Source of the DNA: Callorhinus ursinus
Taxonomy: Eukaryota; Chordata; Mammalia; Carnivora; Otariidae
Reading direction: 5' to 3'
Assembly (NCBI RefSeq): GCF_003265705.1
Contig: NW_020313005.1
Location: 16,746,109-16,810,108, forward strand
Length of the DNA stretch: 64,000 bases
Below the pieces are notes generated by a model. It did not search any database. It was given only the letters and a program-made list of their open reading frames with translations, and was not told where the DNA came from. The first letter of the stretch is position 1, and every line of letters starts with the position of its first letter. The position numbers and the translations under genes were made by a program. Below are positions 22,756-33,386 of the stretch, one piece after another.

Positions 22756-24159
22756 AATGAATGTCTCTCATGTTAGAGTGGCTAAAGCAGTGTCTGATGA
22801 TTAATGAATTGTGTGGAGCGGGAGGGGATGATGCCTGGATGAATATAAAGTTTGTGGAATGGGAGCCGAAGGCAAAGTGGGCATTCCATACATTTTTTAA
22901 TTGTGTTGCTTCCATCGCCAAGGCATCTACCCACTTTTTGAATGGGTTCCATTAAGTCTTCCAACTGCCTTTGTCTCGATAGCAATGCAGCTGGGGTATA
23001 CTGGGTTGGAGGACTCTGGTGTTGGATTTGGGGCACTGGAGACAGGGAGGTCTACAGCTATCAAAGAAGCATCCTAGAGAAAATTCTTAAGGCGATCCTT
23101 GAAGAATAGACAAGTGTTAGAGACCATAGCAGGAGGGGAGGGTCTGCCAGAATGGGCAGCTTCTGTGTTCTTCTGCTTGGTGCTGTGTGGTAAAACAAGC
23201 ATGAAGCATGAGAAGCAAAAACCTGAAGGCACGGCCTTCACCCTCAGGGAAAAGGCCATTGTATTCATTAGATAGGAACTCAGAAGAAATTTATCCCACT
23301 GGACTCTTTAAAAATGAGAAATGAGAAAACATTTTAAAATTTCAGAAGTATGAAGCTGTAGGTTCAGAGACAAAGAAGGAATGAGTACTTCTCAAAACCC
23401 AAGTGAGCACCAGGAACTGTGTTTGCCTGAGTTTGGTGAAACAAGAATCCTCGTGAAAGCTCCTGGCCACTGCATTGAAACCTGGGGTGTAAGATAAGGG
23501 CCTCTCCTAAGCTCACTACAGTTGTGTCCTTGTGGTTCAAACAAGCAGAGACCCCCCAGGGAACACTTTCTCATAGCTTCAGTGCCACAGCCCTGGGATA
23601 GGAAGCCATTGTCCTCCAGCATCTGGAGAATGGACTGCTTGTGGCTGAAGCCTCTACCAGCTTTGTGGAGACCCAGCGCCACGCGGCTGCCATGGGTCTG
23701 CTGGACTGTGGCTCAGTTCACTGTGTGAGTGTTCCAGCTGCAACCAAATCACAGATATGTTTTGCCCTGAGTGTGTTCCCCCTTAATTTTTAAATGTATA
23801 TGTATTTCAAGGGAAATTAAATCCATGGGTTTCTAGTTCATTTACCCTTAAATCATTAAAATGCCGTTTAAGAACATTAGGCATCCAAGGAGATTTGCAG
23901 CCATTCTAATAAGCATTTAAAAGACTCTTCCCGCTCAGCAACAGTTTCCTCTGGAGCAAATGGATGTGGAGTTTCACAGGATGCAAGTTTGCTTTGGAAT
24001 TCTGAATCAATGTTTTATATAAGGCAAGGGCCCCTAACCCAGGTGAAATACACATTCCTCTCAATACAAGGAGGGCATAAAAATTATTCTGCTGCTTCTA
24101 CCAACCGGTGAGTCTCGGTGAGAGTCTTTTATTTACCCCCTGGAATTCTTGAGGAATAA
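22756..24159. other. Unassigned sequence; AT-rich block 23780-24110
   Basis: Frames of 64-96 codons on both strands overlap one another and have no motifs. 23780-24110 is repeat-poor and AT-rich ('aaatcattaaaatgccgttt'), a weak candidate for a conserved element. Confidence 0.4.
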
Positions 24160-24320
24160 AACTAACATGAGGCAACGTTTATGGAGCACGGACTCCAGGC
24201 AGCCCCTGGGCTTGGTGCCTTAATGTCCCTCACCCTTACAGCACTGCAAGGAAGAAATTGTCCCCATTATTTGAATGAGATGGAATGAAATGGATTCTGT
24301 TACCTGAGATCTCAAGGTGG
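24160..24320 (-). repeat. MIR SINE, antisense
   Basis: 'catgaggcaacgtttatgga', 'cttaatgtccctcaccctta', 'ttgtccccattatttgaatg' follow antisense MIR/L2-like structure. The edges are uncertain. Confidence 0.5.
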
Positions 24321-24384
24321 GGGCACTGGGGTCCGCCACTCCAAAAGCACTTACAATATGTACAGAAATTTACCAAACAATCCA

Positions 24385-24530
24385 TTCAATATGTATTCAT
24401 TCATTTGAGACATATTTGTTACAGGCCTCAGTTCCAGACACTAAATTAATTCTTACAATAGAGATAGACATTATGGTTTCCATTTCACAAATGGGGAAGG
24501 GGGCTTGAGGTATGGAAAACAAGCCTCAGA
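24385..24530 (-). repeat. MIR or L2 fragment, antisense
   Basis: 'attcatttgagacatatttg' and 'tggtttccatttcacaaatg' followed by 'aaaacaagcctcagag' match antisense L2 tail and MIR core respectively. It may be two short fragments. Confidence 0.42.
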
Positions 24531-24620
24531 GTTTTAGTGTCTGGTCCAAAGCCACCTGCCTAATCTGAACATCCTTTGTCACTCTGTGCCATTGCCTTTT
24601 TAAGACAGGTGTGTCTCAGG

Positions 24621-24783
24621 GCACCTGGGTGGCTCAGTCGTTAAGCGTCTGCCTTCGGCTCAGGTCATGATCCCAGTGTCCTGGGATCGAGCCCCTCATC
24701 GGGCTCCCTGCTTGGCCAGAAGCCTGCTTCTTCCTCTCCCACTCCCCCTGCTTGTGTTTCCTCTCTCGCTGTGTTTCTCTCTG

Positions 24784-24812
<29 letters not shown>
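24621..24812 (+). mobile_element. SINEC with unusual tail (no AATAAA), A27
   Basis: Head 'gcacctgggtggctcagtcg', body and CT section are normal. The tail passes directly from 'ctctctgtctt' to an uninterrupted run of 27 A (24788-24814), without the 'aaataaataaaatcttt' element present in its neighbours. The 19-bp target duplication aagacaggtgtgtctcagg (24602-24620) / aagacagatgtgtctcagg (24813-24831) has one mismatch. The long pure A tail suggests limited age or later expansion. Confidence 0.96.
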
Positions 24813-24816
<4 letters not shown>

Positions 24817-24831
24817 CAGATGTGTCTCAGG

Positions 24832-25719
24832 CAAGGGTCACCTGGCATTACCACACTATGGCTGCTCTGATTTGGACAACTTCTTCGTAGCAAGTTGGGA
24901 TGAAGCCACTTAAGAAACCTTAGCTCATACTGCTGGGGGGCTTCAAAGCCCTGCCCTTCGTGCAAGTTGCAGAATGGCTGCTATGCTTTCGGTGGACACG
25001 TTGGGGCTAAGACATCGATCTCTTACTCATACAAGGGGAAAAGCAACTTTACTGGGTTCATTAGCAGGGGGAATTTATTCGTATCACACAGACACTAAGT
25101 TGAAAGCCGTATGGTAGGTTTTTAATTGAAAGTCTGGTGGGGGTTGTTGTGATAGCAAAAGCAAAATGAAAATTGGGAGGAGGTAACGGTGCCTACTCAT
25201 TTGAACTAGAGTGGCTACTTATCTAATATAATTATAGCAGGGTTAAAGGAAAGAGGGGCACATCTCTGTACTAGTAAGGATAAAAAAAAATGGATGGAAG
25301 AGCACTCTGAAATTAAATCTGAGTCTTTCCTTCAACATCCATGCCTAAATGTTTGGAAAAAAACGTAGCCACTAGAGGGTGCTATCCAAACGGCCAAAGG
25401 GATGGAGAGGCGGTAGCCCGCACTGCATATTGAAATCACAGGAAGAAATTCTTTCAAGAGGAATTGCAATGGTTTGTGACCTTCAAACAAACTATTATTC
25501 CAGAATCACACCTGCTTTGTGGGCCTTTTGCTTTCCTCATGGGACTGAAGAGAGAATTTTCACTCCTGAGCACTACATCATATCTCCTAGCATGTGCTCC
25601 AGGAACAGTAATTTTGGGGTTTATTACATTGTCTATCTGCCCAACTTTTACCCTATTGTCCTCACAGTACACACTTAACCTTAGTCATAACTTAATGGCC
25701 CCAGAATATTTTATAAACC
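24832..25719. other. Unassigned unique sequence
   Basis: Opposed frames at 25379-25754 (72-99 codons) overlap on both strands, which is typical of chance openness. No repeat is recognised. Confidence 0.42.
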
Positions 25720-25870
25720 AGTCTTCCCAGGAACATGTACTGAATACCTTCTGACATGTTTACTGTGTTATAAAATGATGACCCCAAATTAAAGAAAGTA
25801 GCTTTTTAGGCTGCTTACCATCTAAAATAACCAAGGTAGCAAGACACGTAAAATAAATGGAAACACAAGA
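25720..25870 (-). repeat. Possible L2 3' end, antisense
   Basis: 'acatgtactgaataccttct', 'gctgcttaccatctaaaata' and 'aagacacgtaaaataaat' resemble the antisense L2 3' end ('tgagcacctactatgtgcca ... gagcttacattctag ... gacaataaac'). Confidence 0.4.
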
Positions 25871-25924
25871 AACATACCAAGAGCCAGCAGACAAATAAAT
25901 TTAGTTAGTATTACTGCACTAAGA

Positions 25925-26122
25925 TCATCTCATATTTGGAGAACAGTTTTTGAAAAGTTTTCACCTACGTAGCTCACGTGATCATTTTCTCTTTATAAAG
26001 ATCTCATGATTTAGGAGATCCTTTTATCATTAACACCCCTGTTTTATAGAACTGTAAACAGAGGCTCACTGGAGTAAAGTTGATAACACTAGTTACTATC
26101 AGTCTGGATGCAAACTCCAGCT
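25925..26122 (-). repeat. MIR SINE, antisense
   Basis: 'taacacccctgttttataga', 'actgtaaacagaggctcact' and 'ctggatgcaaactccagc' are the antisense MIR core and head-side blocks. Confidence 0.7.
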
Positions 26123-27002
26123 TTTTTTTTTTCTGGATCAAAACGCTTCCACTACTGTGAGATGCTTTGGTTTTCAGTATACATATCAGTGAAATAGATT
26201 AATTGCTGATTTTCGGTAAGGGCATGTACATTAAGCAAATTAAGTCCAGGGCAGATCCAGAAAGATATGCCAGCCTCTGAGATATCTTTCCAGCTGTCCT
26301 GACCACGACTCTTTTTCTTTCTTCCCTTTTGGCTGTTAACTATAAAATTTCCCACATGTGAATACTGTTGAAATGAATGTCACAGCTGTTTATTTATCAT
26401 CAAATCCAGTTTGGTCTACCTCATAGCGGGTGAGTTCCTAAATAAGCCAGCAGTGGCAATCCCCAGACCCACAGACTCTCTGGCTGAACCCCACCAGCAC
26501 TGATTAATGAGGGGTGCCTTGCTAGTCTTCCAGCCAAGGCAAGATGGATTAAGACAGGGGCTTTTTTTTTTTCTTTTTAGCAAACATGAACCAGAGCTGC
26601 TATACTTCAGCAATGTTCCATTTTGTCTTTGTATCAATAATCTCACAGAAAAACACTCAAGTAAGTGGAGGGCAAAGTCAATGGCCAGCTGATCACCCTG
26701 AGAATGCTTCCTTAGGGGACGTGGCCCGACAGCCCCTGTAATCCTCAGGTTCTCAGGGCCTAGCTCCTGGTTTGATTGGTCTTATTTCCTGCAGGGCCAT
26801 CTGCTCCTCTCTCAGACCTCTCTACAGTAAGGGTTCTCTGTGTTCTCCTTTTTTCTTATCCCTTCAATTGTGATGGTTTGCATGAACTTTCCCTCCCAGC
26901 TCCCCTGCCAAGATCTAGGTAGAATGCACAGTGAAGGGAACTGAAATTCAAAGTGGGAGAGAAAAGAAAAAAGGCTAGTAAGATGTGGATGCTCAACAGT
27001 TT
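26123..27002. other. Unassigned unique sequence
   Basis: T runs at 26123-26132 and 26561-26571. No repeat family or coding frame is supported. GC rises slightly around 26.7-26.9 kb. Confidence 0.42.
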
Positions 27003-27017
27003 AGAAAAAGCTCAATC

Positions 27018-27216
27018 GGGGCGCCTGGGTGGCTCAGTCGTTAAGCGTCTGCCTTCGGCTCAGGTCATGATCCCGGGGTCCTGGGATCGAGCCCCGCATC
27101 GGGCTCCCTGCTCCGTGGGAAGCCTGCTTCTCCCTCTCCCACTCCCCCTGCTTGTGTTCCCTCTCTCGCTGTGTCTCTCTCTGTCAAATAAATAAAATCT
27201 TTAAAAAAAAAGAAAA
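27018..27216 (+). mobile_element. SINEC (Can-SINE), full length, least-diverged copy
   Basis: The sequence matches the reconstructed local consensus nearly base for base: 'ggggcgcctgggtggctcag', A-box-like tggctcagtcg at 27030-27040, B-box-like ggatcgagcccc at 27084-27095, CT section, 'aataaaatcttt' and A-rich tail. The target duplication agaaaaagctcaatc (27003-27017, 27217-27231) is identical over 15 bp. A 'gaaaaa' extension precedes the right copy. It is probably the youngest SINE in the window. Confidence 0.97.
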
Positions 27217-27231
27217 AGAAAAAGCTCAATC

Positions 27232-27698
27232 TATGGACATACAGAATAATGCATTTTATGCAGAAGAAGCCAAAAGAGACCCTGTGTCCCAGGGCTAAAA
27301 ATAGTCATACTTGTCTATTTGTTGTTTTCCCTGATGGGGCTAGAAAAAAGTGTCACTGGAGGGCCAGGCGCTGTGCTGGGTTTTGAAAATGTTTTCAAGT
27401 TTTGGTTGTCTTATTTTTCAGCTTTCTGTTCTTTTGTGTTAAAACGGTATTTATGTATATTTTGGCATTTGCTGTGTATGTGTTGAAATCCCACAATACA
27501 CATAGACTTCGGCTTATCAAGGGTAGAGGGTACAAAGAAGTATGAGACCCATGGCTTCACGGGAAGATACATATATGTATATATTTATTACACTGATAAA
27601 AATTAAATTGCAATGCTGCATACATATCAAGCCTCGTAATTGGATACCACTTATGTGAAATGCTATTCCTGTTATATGGTGAACTCTCAAGATTAGAT
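27232..27698. other. Unassigned sequence
   Basis: Contains a short (TA)n-like palindromic stretch 'acatatatgtatatattt' near 27569-27586. No gene or transposon is recognised. Confidence 0.45.
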
Positions 27699-27711
27699 CA
27701 GCAGAGAACTT

Positions 27712-27838
27712 TTTTTATTTTTGTTTTTAAGTAGGCTCCACACCCCAACACAGGGCTTGAACTCACAACCCTGAGATCAAGGCCTGAGTTGAGATCAAGA
27801 GTTAGGTGCTTAACCGACTGAGCAACCCACGTAACCCC
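27712..27838 (-). mobile_element. Old SINEC, antisense
   Basis: 'tttttaagtaggctccacac', 'gggcttgaactcacaaccct', 'gagatcaaggcctgag' and 'cttaaccgactgagcaaccc' define the older Can-SINE body and tRNA-like head in antisense. A short repeat gcagagaactt (27701-27711 and 27855-27865) may be the remains of the target duplication, which would extend the insertion to 27854. It is more diverged than the other SINECs and contains a small internal duplication of 'gagatcaag'. Confidence 0.88.
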
Positions 27839-27865
27839 CCTTATTTTTTAAGTGGCAGAGAACTT

Positions 27866-29156
27866 CTAAAGATCCTCTATAAATTTTCCCTAAGTTATCT
27901 TACCCATCTAAATTCCAAGTTCATCCACACAGATGAACAGTCTCTCTGCTAATCATCAGTTACAGCTATTCTGCCGGTCCACACCCCTGTCCACACCAGC
28001 GCTCAGTTCCCCACTATTCTCTGCATACTAGGATTTTCACCTCTGGGACTTGGCTCCGAGTCCACTGTGAACCATCTCAGTGGCCATTTTAGTTAGAAAA
28101 ACCTCTCTCCCTCCTCCAAATTCCAACAACAGGCATGCCATTTGACAACTCTTCTACTGAATCCTTGCACTTCTGTTTTAAAACAAATTATTTGATTTTT
28201 TTTTTTCTTTGTGTTTTATGTCTTGCCTCTGTAATTGGCCAGGATTTCTGCCTCTGACTTCCTCTTTATCCCAAGGCCACAGAGACCACAGGAAAACATA
28301 GTAAAAGGTATGCCCTAGCTTGTCTGAATTTCCTCCTGTGGATTTCCTTTAGTTAAATTAAAAAAAAAAAAAGAAGGGAAATGTAAGATAGGGGCTATGA
28401 TATTTCCATTCGGCCCACTGCCCGCTCCTTGTTGGGCCTGCTGCCTAATTTCTGTTAGGCTTGATGTACCTGGGCTGGGGCTATTTCCAGGGCAGGCCCC
28501 GTGCCGTGCAGAACATGGCCGACTGCTTGCTTAGTGAGTCGAGCCATGTGGCACTGTAACACTCCATATGCTCATTGGCTTTGTCTCCTTCCAGTACTTC
28601 CTTCGACTTCTCCAGACCTCTTCCAGGAATGAATGTAATGTCTACTTGTCAAGGCCTCAGCACAACCTGCCAAGATGGGGATAAGTCCAATCAAGGCTAC
28701 TCAGGCTTGGATGGTTATAGGCCAATTCTGGGAGGGATTCTTTCTTGACCAGGCTGTTGGGCCCATGGAGACACTGTACCAGAACAGGAAACTGGAAGGC
28801 TGACAATCAGGAGGCATAATATAAGGTAAGGTTGCCCACCAAGTTGGTAGACCAAGGCAGCGTGAAACCTGGGTCCCAAACAAGGATCAGAATAGGCTAG
28901 ACACAGATAAGACAAGGCATGTTCAGCTCCAAGGGAGACTCAGGGCTACTGTGGCCTGCAGGCCAGTCCCTGGCAGAATCTTTCTGATGGGCTAGAATCT
29001 GTCTATTCCTGGACAGGACTTGAGGGCTGAACATTAATGCCTGGCACACCGTAAGTGCTCAATTATTATTAAATTCTGTTTCTTCTCATCTTGCCCAAGG
29101 GCAACCAAGGCTTTGGGAGTGGTTGCTCACTATGAACTATTTCATTTAGCTCCTTT
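27866..29156. other. Unassigned sequence
   Basis: 28.4-29.0 kb is more GC-rich and has opposed short frames without motifs. A short MIR/L2-type tail 'tgcctggcacaccgtaagtg' lies at 29040-29059. A poly(A) of about 12 is at 28360-28372. No gene is recognised. Confidence 0.4.
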
Positions 29157-29638
29157 TGATGAGGGAGCGAAAGGGTAGCTGAGGACAAAGCAGAAGCTGA
29201 CACTCCACAACCCCCAACCAGATGGAATATATGTGACATTCCTCAGGCACTCCTGGCTGCTGTAAAGCTAAGGAAAGGAAAAACAAATATTTAACTTATA
29301 AAGATCATAATCCTGCAAGACATGAGTCTCCCTCAGTTTACAAATGTCTTAGCAATCTACAAGAACAAAGCATTTCTATCAATAACCTAGCTTCCAAAAG
29401 GAAATGTAGTTATAAGTAAATGTCCTTATAACCTGCAGCCCATTGACAGATACTTGAAGTGGGCAGGGTGTAATGTTTCTCCAGGAAGCTCCCAACTAGC
29501 TTACTGTTAATGCATTGTTAGAAAGAAAAACAACATTAACTTGACGATGGCAAGGACTCCTGTATCCTGTGAGTCTTCTTTAACATATGAAAACACTTTT
29601 GAAAACCTCCCTTTTTCCTTACCTCCTCCAACACCATA

Positions 29639-29648
29639 GTATATAATC
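29639..29648 (+). promoter_or_regulatory. TATA box of the LTR
   Basis: 'gtatataatc' sits about 65-70 bases upstream of the AATAAA signal, the usual U3-to-R arrangement. It marks the likely LTR promoter; activity is unknown. Confidence 0.5.
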
Positions 29649-29711
29649 AGTCACCCCTCACAATCCCGGTGCAGCCGCTCTTTCTGCCCATGCGTCCTGT
29701 CTCCCTGCTTT

Positions 29712-29717
29712 AATAAA
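29712..29717 (+). terminator. LTR polyadenylation signal
   Basis: AATAAA lies in 'gctttaataaaccacc', followed by the shared 'ttttgcaccaaaga' segment. Confidence 0.5.
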
Positions 29718-29814
29718 CCACCATTTTGCACCAAAGACATCTCAAGAATTCTTTCTTGGTTGTAGGCTCAGACCCCACCCCACTGAACCTCACCTATATT
29801 CCAAAACTCCATCA

Positions 29815-30256
29815 CTCTTACTGGAATTGGCTGGGTAGGTTCAGTTCTGTTTATCATAAAATGAGAGATCTGAGGATAATGTAAAGTTGGTGGCTACACA
29901 TTTCACATTAAAGTTTCCTAGAAGTTCTTCAGTGAGTATAATTTTAAATTCCAGAAGTAAATAGAACATAATAGAGCACATAATCCCTTCTGCCGGTTTA
30001 TTTAAAGGATAAAATGTCAGTAAACCAATGTGTGTTTCCTCAAGCTTTCACTCAGCCGAAAGGGGCTTTTGATAGCCAGTTCTTTCTCCACTCTTTGTGT
30101 CCTCTCTGTCTTTGATTCTCTATCCCTAAGACAAGGCTGAAACCATTGGGTAACAAAAGGCAGTCAGGGAAAAATATTGCAAGAAGATAAAACCCTACTG
30201 ATGATAACTTGGGGTATCCTGGGACACTGTGGGCTGGAATGCTGGATGGGTCAGGG
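29815..30256. other. Unassigned unique sequence
   Basis: No repeat or gene is recognised between the LTR and the next SINEC. Confidence 0.45.
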
Positions 30257-30271
30257 TGGGGACACAATCTT

Positions 30272-30471
30272 TTATTTTTTTTTAAGATTTTATTTATTTA
30301 TTTGACAGAGAGAGAGACTATGAGAGAGGGAACACAAGCAGGAGGAGTGGGAGAGGGAGAAGCAGGCTTCCCGCGGAGCAGGGAGCCCAATGTGGGGCTC
30401 AATCCCAGGACCCTGGGATCATGACCTGAGCCAAAGGCAGATGCTTAACGACTGAGCCACCCAGGCGCCCC
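30272..30471 (-). mobile_element. SINEC (Can-SINE), full length, antisense
   Basis: Poly(T), 'aagattttatttatttattt', a '(ga)n' section, body and head ending 'gccacccaggcgcccc' are all present. The 15-bp target duplication tggggacacaatctt (30257-30271 and 30472-30486) is identical. Confidence 0.97.
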
Positions 30472-30584
30472 TGGGGACACAATCTTGAGCTTGTTTTGTG
30501 ACGGGACTGGAGGACAGGGTTTTTGTGGGAGATTCCACAATGCGGGCTCATTCTATATTCCCAACTTGTTAGAGCACTGACCAG

Positions 30585-30955
30585 TTTGGTAGAAGATTAC
30601 AACAATCTTTGCAAATATTTGTCTTCCTTCTCCGTGAAAGAATGAATTATTGCTTCCCTGCTGAACTCAGGAGTGGCCATATGACTTGCTTTAGCCAAGG
30701 AGATGAGGGCAGAAATGATGTGTCAGTTCCCAGCAGAAATTTTAATCCATCATTCCTTCCTCCTCTAATGTGAGGCTGGAAACAGACCATTTAGAGGCTG
30801 CCTTGCAAGTCTTGGTCCAGAATGAGCACATGTAGAATGGAGGGATGCATAGTCCTGAGCAAAAAAGTACAGAGCTGTTTGTAACATCGTCTAGGATGCG
30901 GGCTCATTTGTTATCCCAGCATAACTTAGCCTGTCCTGACTGATAGGTACAGTGT
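30585..30955 (+). mobile_element. MLT1-like MaLR LTR remnant
   Basis: 'ggagtggccatatgacttgc', 'tttagccaaggagatgag' and the end 'tgttatcccagcataactta' with 'gcctgtcctgactgata' follow the MLT1-type LTR ('actcggccatgtgacttgctttggccaatg ... tgttacagcagcataacc'). It is old, gapped and has no partner LTR. Confidence 0.6.
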
Positions 30956-31554
30956 ACCCCAGAGACCTTTGGCCTCTCCCGGTTCCACAGTGCAGAGCAC
31001 TCATGGGAATGAAGCATCACGTCCAGGACATAATGTGCTGGTTTTGTTTTCAAATGCCTAGATATGTGACAAGTTTTTAAAATATCCCCTGTGGCACCAG
31101 TCTCAATCAGGATCAGGATCAGAATTAACCTTAATTCACCTTCAGTTAGCTCAGGAGCGTTTTGCAGAAGAGAGAGAGGGAAAGGCAAGGAGACTTCCTG
31201 AAGCCTTTCAGGAATTGGGAATAATGCAATTCTTTTTAACAAATCCATGATGAACGGGTCGTGACTCCTGAGTGTGCGATCTGGGTGTCACCATCTTGCC
31301 TGGTGCCAGTCAATGACAGGAAATGGAGTATTGACCGCACTCCCACTCTCTTGAGTAGGGAAGGCCTGCCTTCTAGACGGGAGTGAACAGGCAATCCTGC
31401 CTGTGCTGGGTTCCTTAGGATTTTCCTCCCCCTTTCTAATTAGGGGCTTTCACACCTCTGGGAGCTTACCTTTGGGAAATAAACCAGAGACACTTAGGAA
31501 TACAGATTTGTATTCTTGACTCCTTCCTTATAATTACCATTCACTGATGAGGTT
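30956..31554. other. Unassigned unique sequence
   Basis: A minus-strand 114-codon frame (30904-31248) contains a run of Leu-Ile pairs from a 'caggat' hexamer repeat (31107-31122) and has no domain. No gene is supported. Confidence 0.45.
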
Positions 31555-31745
31555 TCGGTTTTGGCTTTTGTTATCTCATCTAAGCCTCTCATTTATATTT
31601 TGTTTTGAAACATAAATTCTCTTTGGGTATCAGGGAGAGGCTTCATTTCAGGAATGGAGACATTGAAACATGAGAAGAGACTTGCCCACCCTTCTGAACT
31701 AAGGGTGTAGGACACAAGAATCTGATAATCCAGTTCTGCTGCTAG
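31555..31745 (-). repeat. MIR SINE, antisense
   Basis: 'tgttatctcatctaagcctc', 'atggagacattgaaacatga', 'gagacttgcccacccttctg' and 'gataatccagttctgctgc' resemble antisense MIR. Confidence 0.55.
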
Positions 31746-32409
31746 ATCCCCACATTAGGCCAAGCATCCTGCTCCTGCTTGAAAATGCTTGTCTCAACCT
31801 TTATCTTCGTCCAGAGCCAAGTTACAAATGCACATTTAAGACAAAGCTGAAATGTTTGTTTCATCTTTCCCCTATTATTTTTCAATTTTCCGTGGCTCTG
31901 CACTTCCAGTTGGCCCTTGCCGAGGACCTGAATACAGATCCACCTCCACCTGGAGGTGTAGCCTCTTGTGTCACCAGGGTCCCATGGGGCTGGCAGGATG
32001 ATTTGTTTTTGGAGATGTGCTTTTTCTCCTTTCTCATTTTCTTGGATCAACGCAGAGGAAGAGGCAGTACCAGGTTTCAGGTTTTTGGAAAGTAAAATTG
32101 AATTAGCAAGCTAGGTGGACAAATCAAAATTGGACAATTTAGGTCCCATTTTCCTTGGGTTGTTTAGACAGATTGGTACAATTTTAGTTTGCAGTTTGAT
32201 CCAAAGGGGGAGTTGATTACTGGCTCTGAAATGAGCTTCCTTCATTCCCTGCGTGAGCTGGTGGAGAAGGCACATCTAGCAGCAACCAAAGGAAGTCTGC
32301 TAACTGTAAAGGGAGAGCTGAGGGAGGAGGGACAGTGAGGGGGGTGTGTGGAGGGGGGGGGTCAAGAAAAAGTGGAAAGGTTGGGGTGTTGCTTATTGCT
32401 GCCCAGCTA
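31746..32409. other. Unassigned sequence with G-rich tract
   Basis: G-rich purine tract at about 32320-32361 including a G9 run. No gene or transposon is recognised. Confidence 0.45.
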
Positions 32410-32920
32410 AGTCTGCTGGTGATTAACCTGGTAATAAAAGTCAACTCTGTGAGGCATGCCTGGAAATGAAAAGAGGGCCCAAAGTGGATATAAAACAATC
32501 TCCCTTTGCTTAGAAATTGACAGCTGATGTTGTGTCCCCTCTGGGAGCCTGTGGGAGGCGACCGGCCCGTCAGCATTCTGGACTGAGCTCCTGCTGCAGT
32601 AGCCGGGTCCTGATGAACTGTGAGATGCTTCCTTACAAACTAGATAGGGCAAAAGTTTTCTCCACGGCTTTTAATTTGTAAGGTCTTATGATGGTTTTTC
32701 ATAATTATGACAGCCTGCCCGTGGTGTCTGCGGCACACCATGCACGCTCCGACTTTTTCTTGTCCTTCAACAAGAGCTATTTTGCTCATTAGCTTCAGTA
32801 TGAGGGAGAAATTGCCTGCTGCCTCTGAAGATTTTGCCATTGGGTGACCTGATAAGCAGAATGCAAATGTGCAAATGAAGCTGGAGCCCAGCGCCGGATA
32901 CCTCTGCGGCTGTGAGGATG
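32410..32920. promoter_or_regulatory. Candidate enhancer-like conserved element (GATA/POU/homeobox words)
   Basis: This long repeat-free block contains TAATTA at 32702-32707, TGATAAG at 32850-32856, a perfect POU octamer ATGCAAAT at 32861-32868 and a second octamer-like GCAAATGA just after it. It also holds scattered CpGs in otherwise unremarkable DNA ('gacgcc'-, 'gcgccgg'-type). The tight GATA plus octamer pair is enhancer-like. Target gene and conservation cannot be judged from the window. Confidence 0.33.
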
Positions 32921-33386
32921 CCTTTTCCTAAGCAGTTTCAGGAACTGAGGCTTAGGGGCGGGAAGGGAACAGGCTGACTGTGAGGACTGCTGGAAGGGAC
33001 TGGGACACCCTGGGCTTCCCGATTTGCTGACTCTGGGATCTGGCAGGAAAGACATGCTTTTGGTGTCTGTGTCAGATTTTTTGAACAAAATATTTATAAC
33101 AACAACAAAATAAAATTCACTCTTAGTTTTGGTTTTGCTTTGGGGTCTGTGTGTGTCCTGCCTCTCGGCCTGTTAATTAGAAAATAATTTTTCCTGCACT
33201 GGGGATTGAAATAGCCATTTACCCAAGGGACACTGTTTGGAAGACATCTTGTTAAATAAACTTTGGTTTTTCTTCAAAATTCTTTGTAGGTAGCCTTATG
33301 ACAAATTATGTATATATAAATTTTATATACAATATAAATGTACATATTATATGTATATACTAACATATATTAAATTTATAAACAAT
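32921..33386. other. Unassigned sequence ending in AT-rich tract
   Basis: 33303-33385 is an AT-rich low-complexity tract of 'tatatac'/'atataaat' type. Nothing else is recognised. Confidence 0.5.

Larger units (their letters stand above)
29157..29814 (+). mobile_element. Solo LTR of a gammaretrovirus-like (ERV1-type) endogenous element
   Basis: The segment begins TGATG and ends CATCA. It shares with the LTR at 56674-57254 a strongly similar R/U5-like zone ('gctctttctgccca', 'ttttgcaccaaaga', 'tctcaagaattc') and a short U3 block ('gtgacattcctc'). It has a TATA box and an AATAAA signal in the correct order and spacing for an LTR. No internal gag, pol or env sequence adjoins it. The 5' edge is uncertain and no clear target duplication is visible (ccttt versus ctctt). 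Confidence 0.7.
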
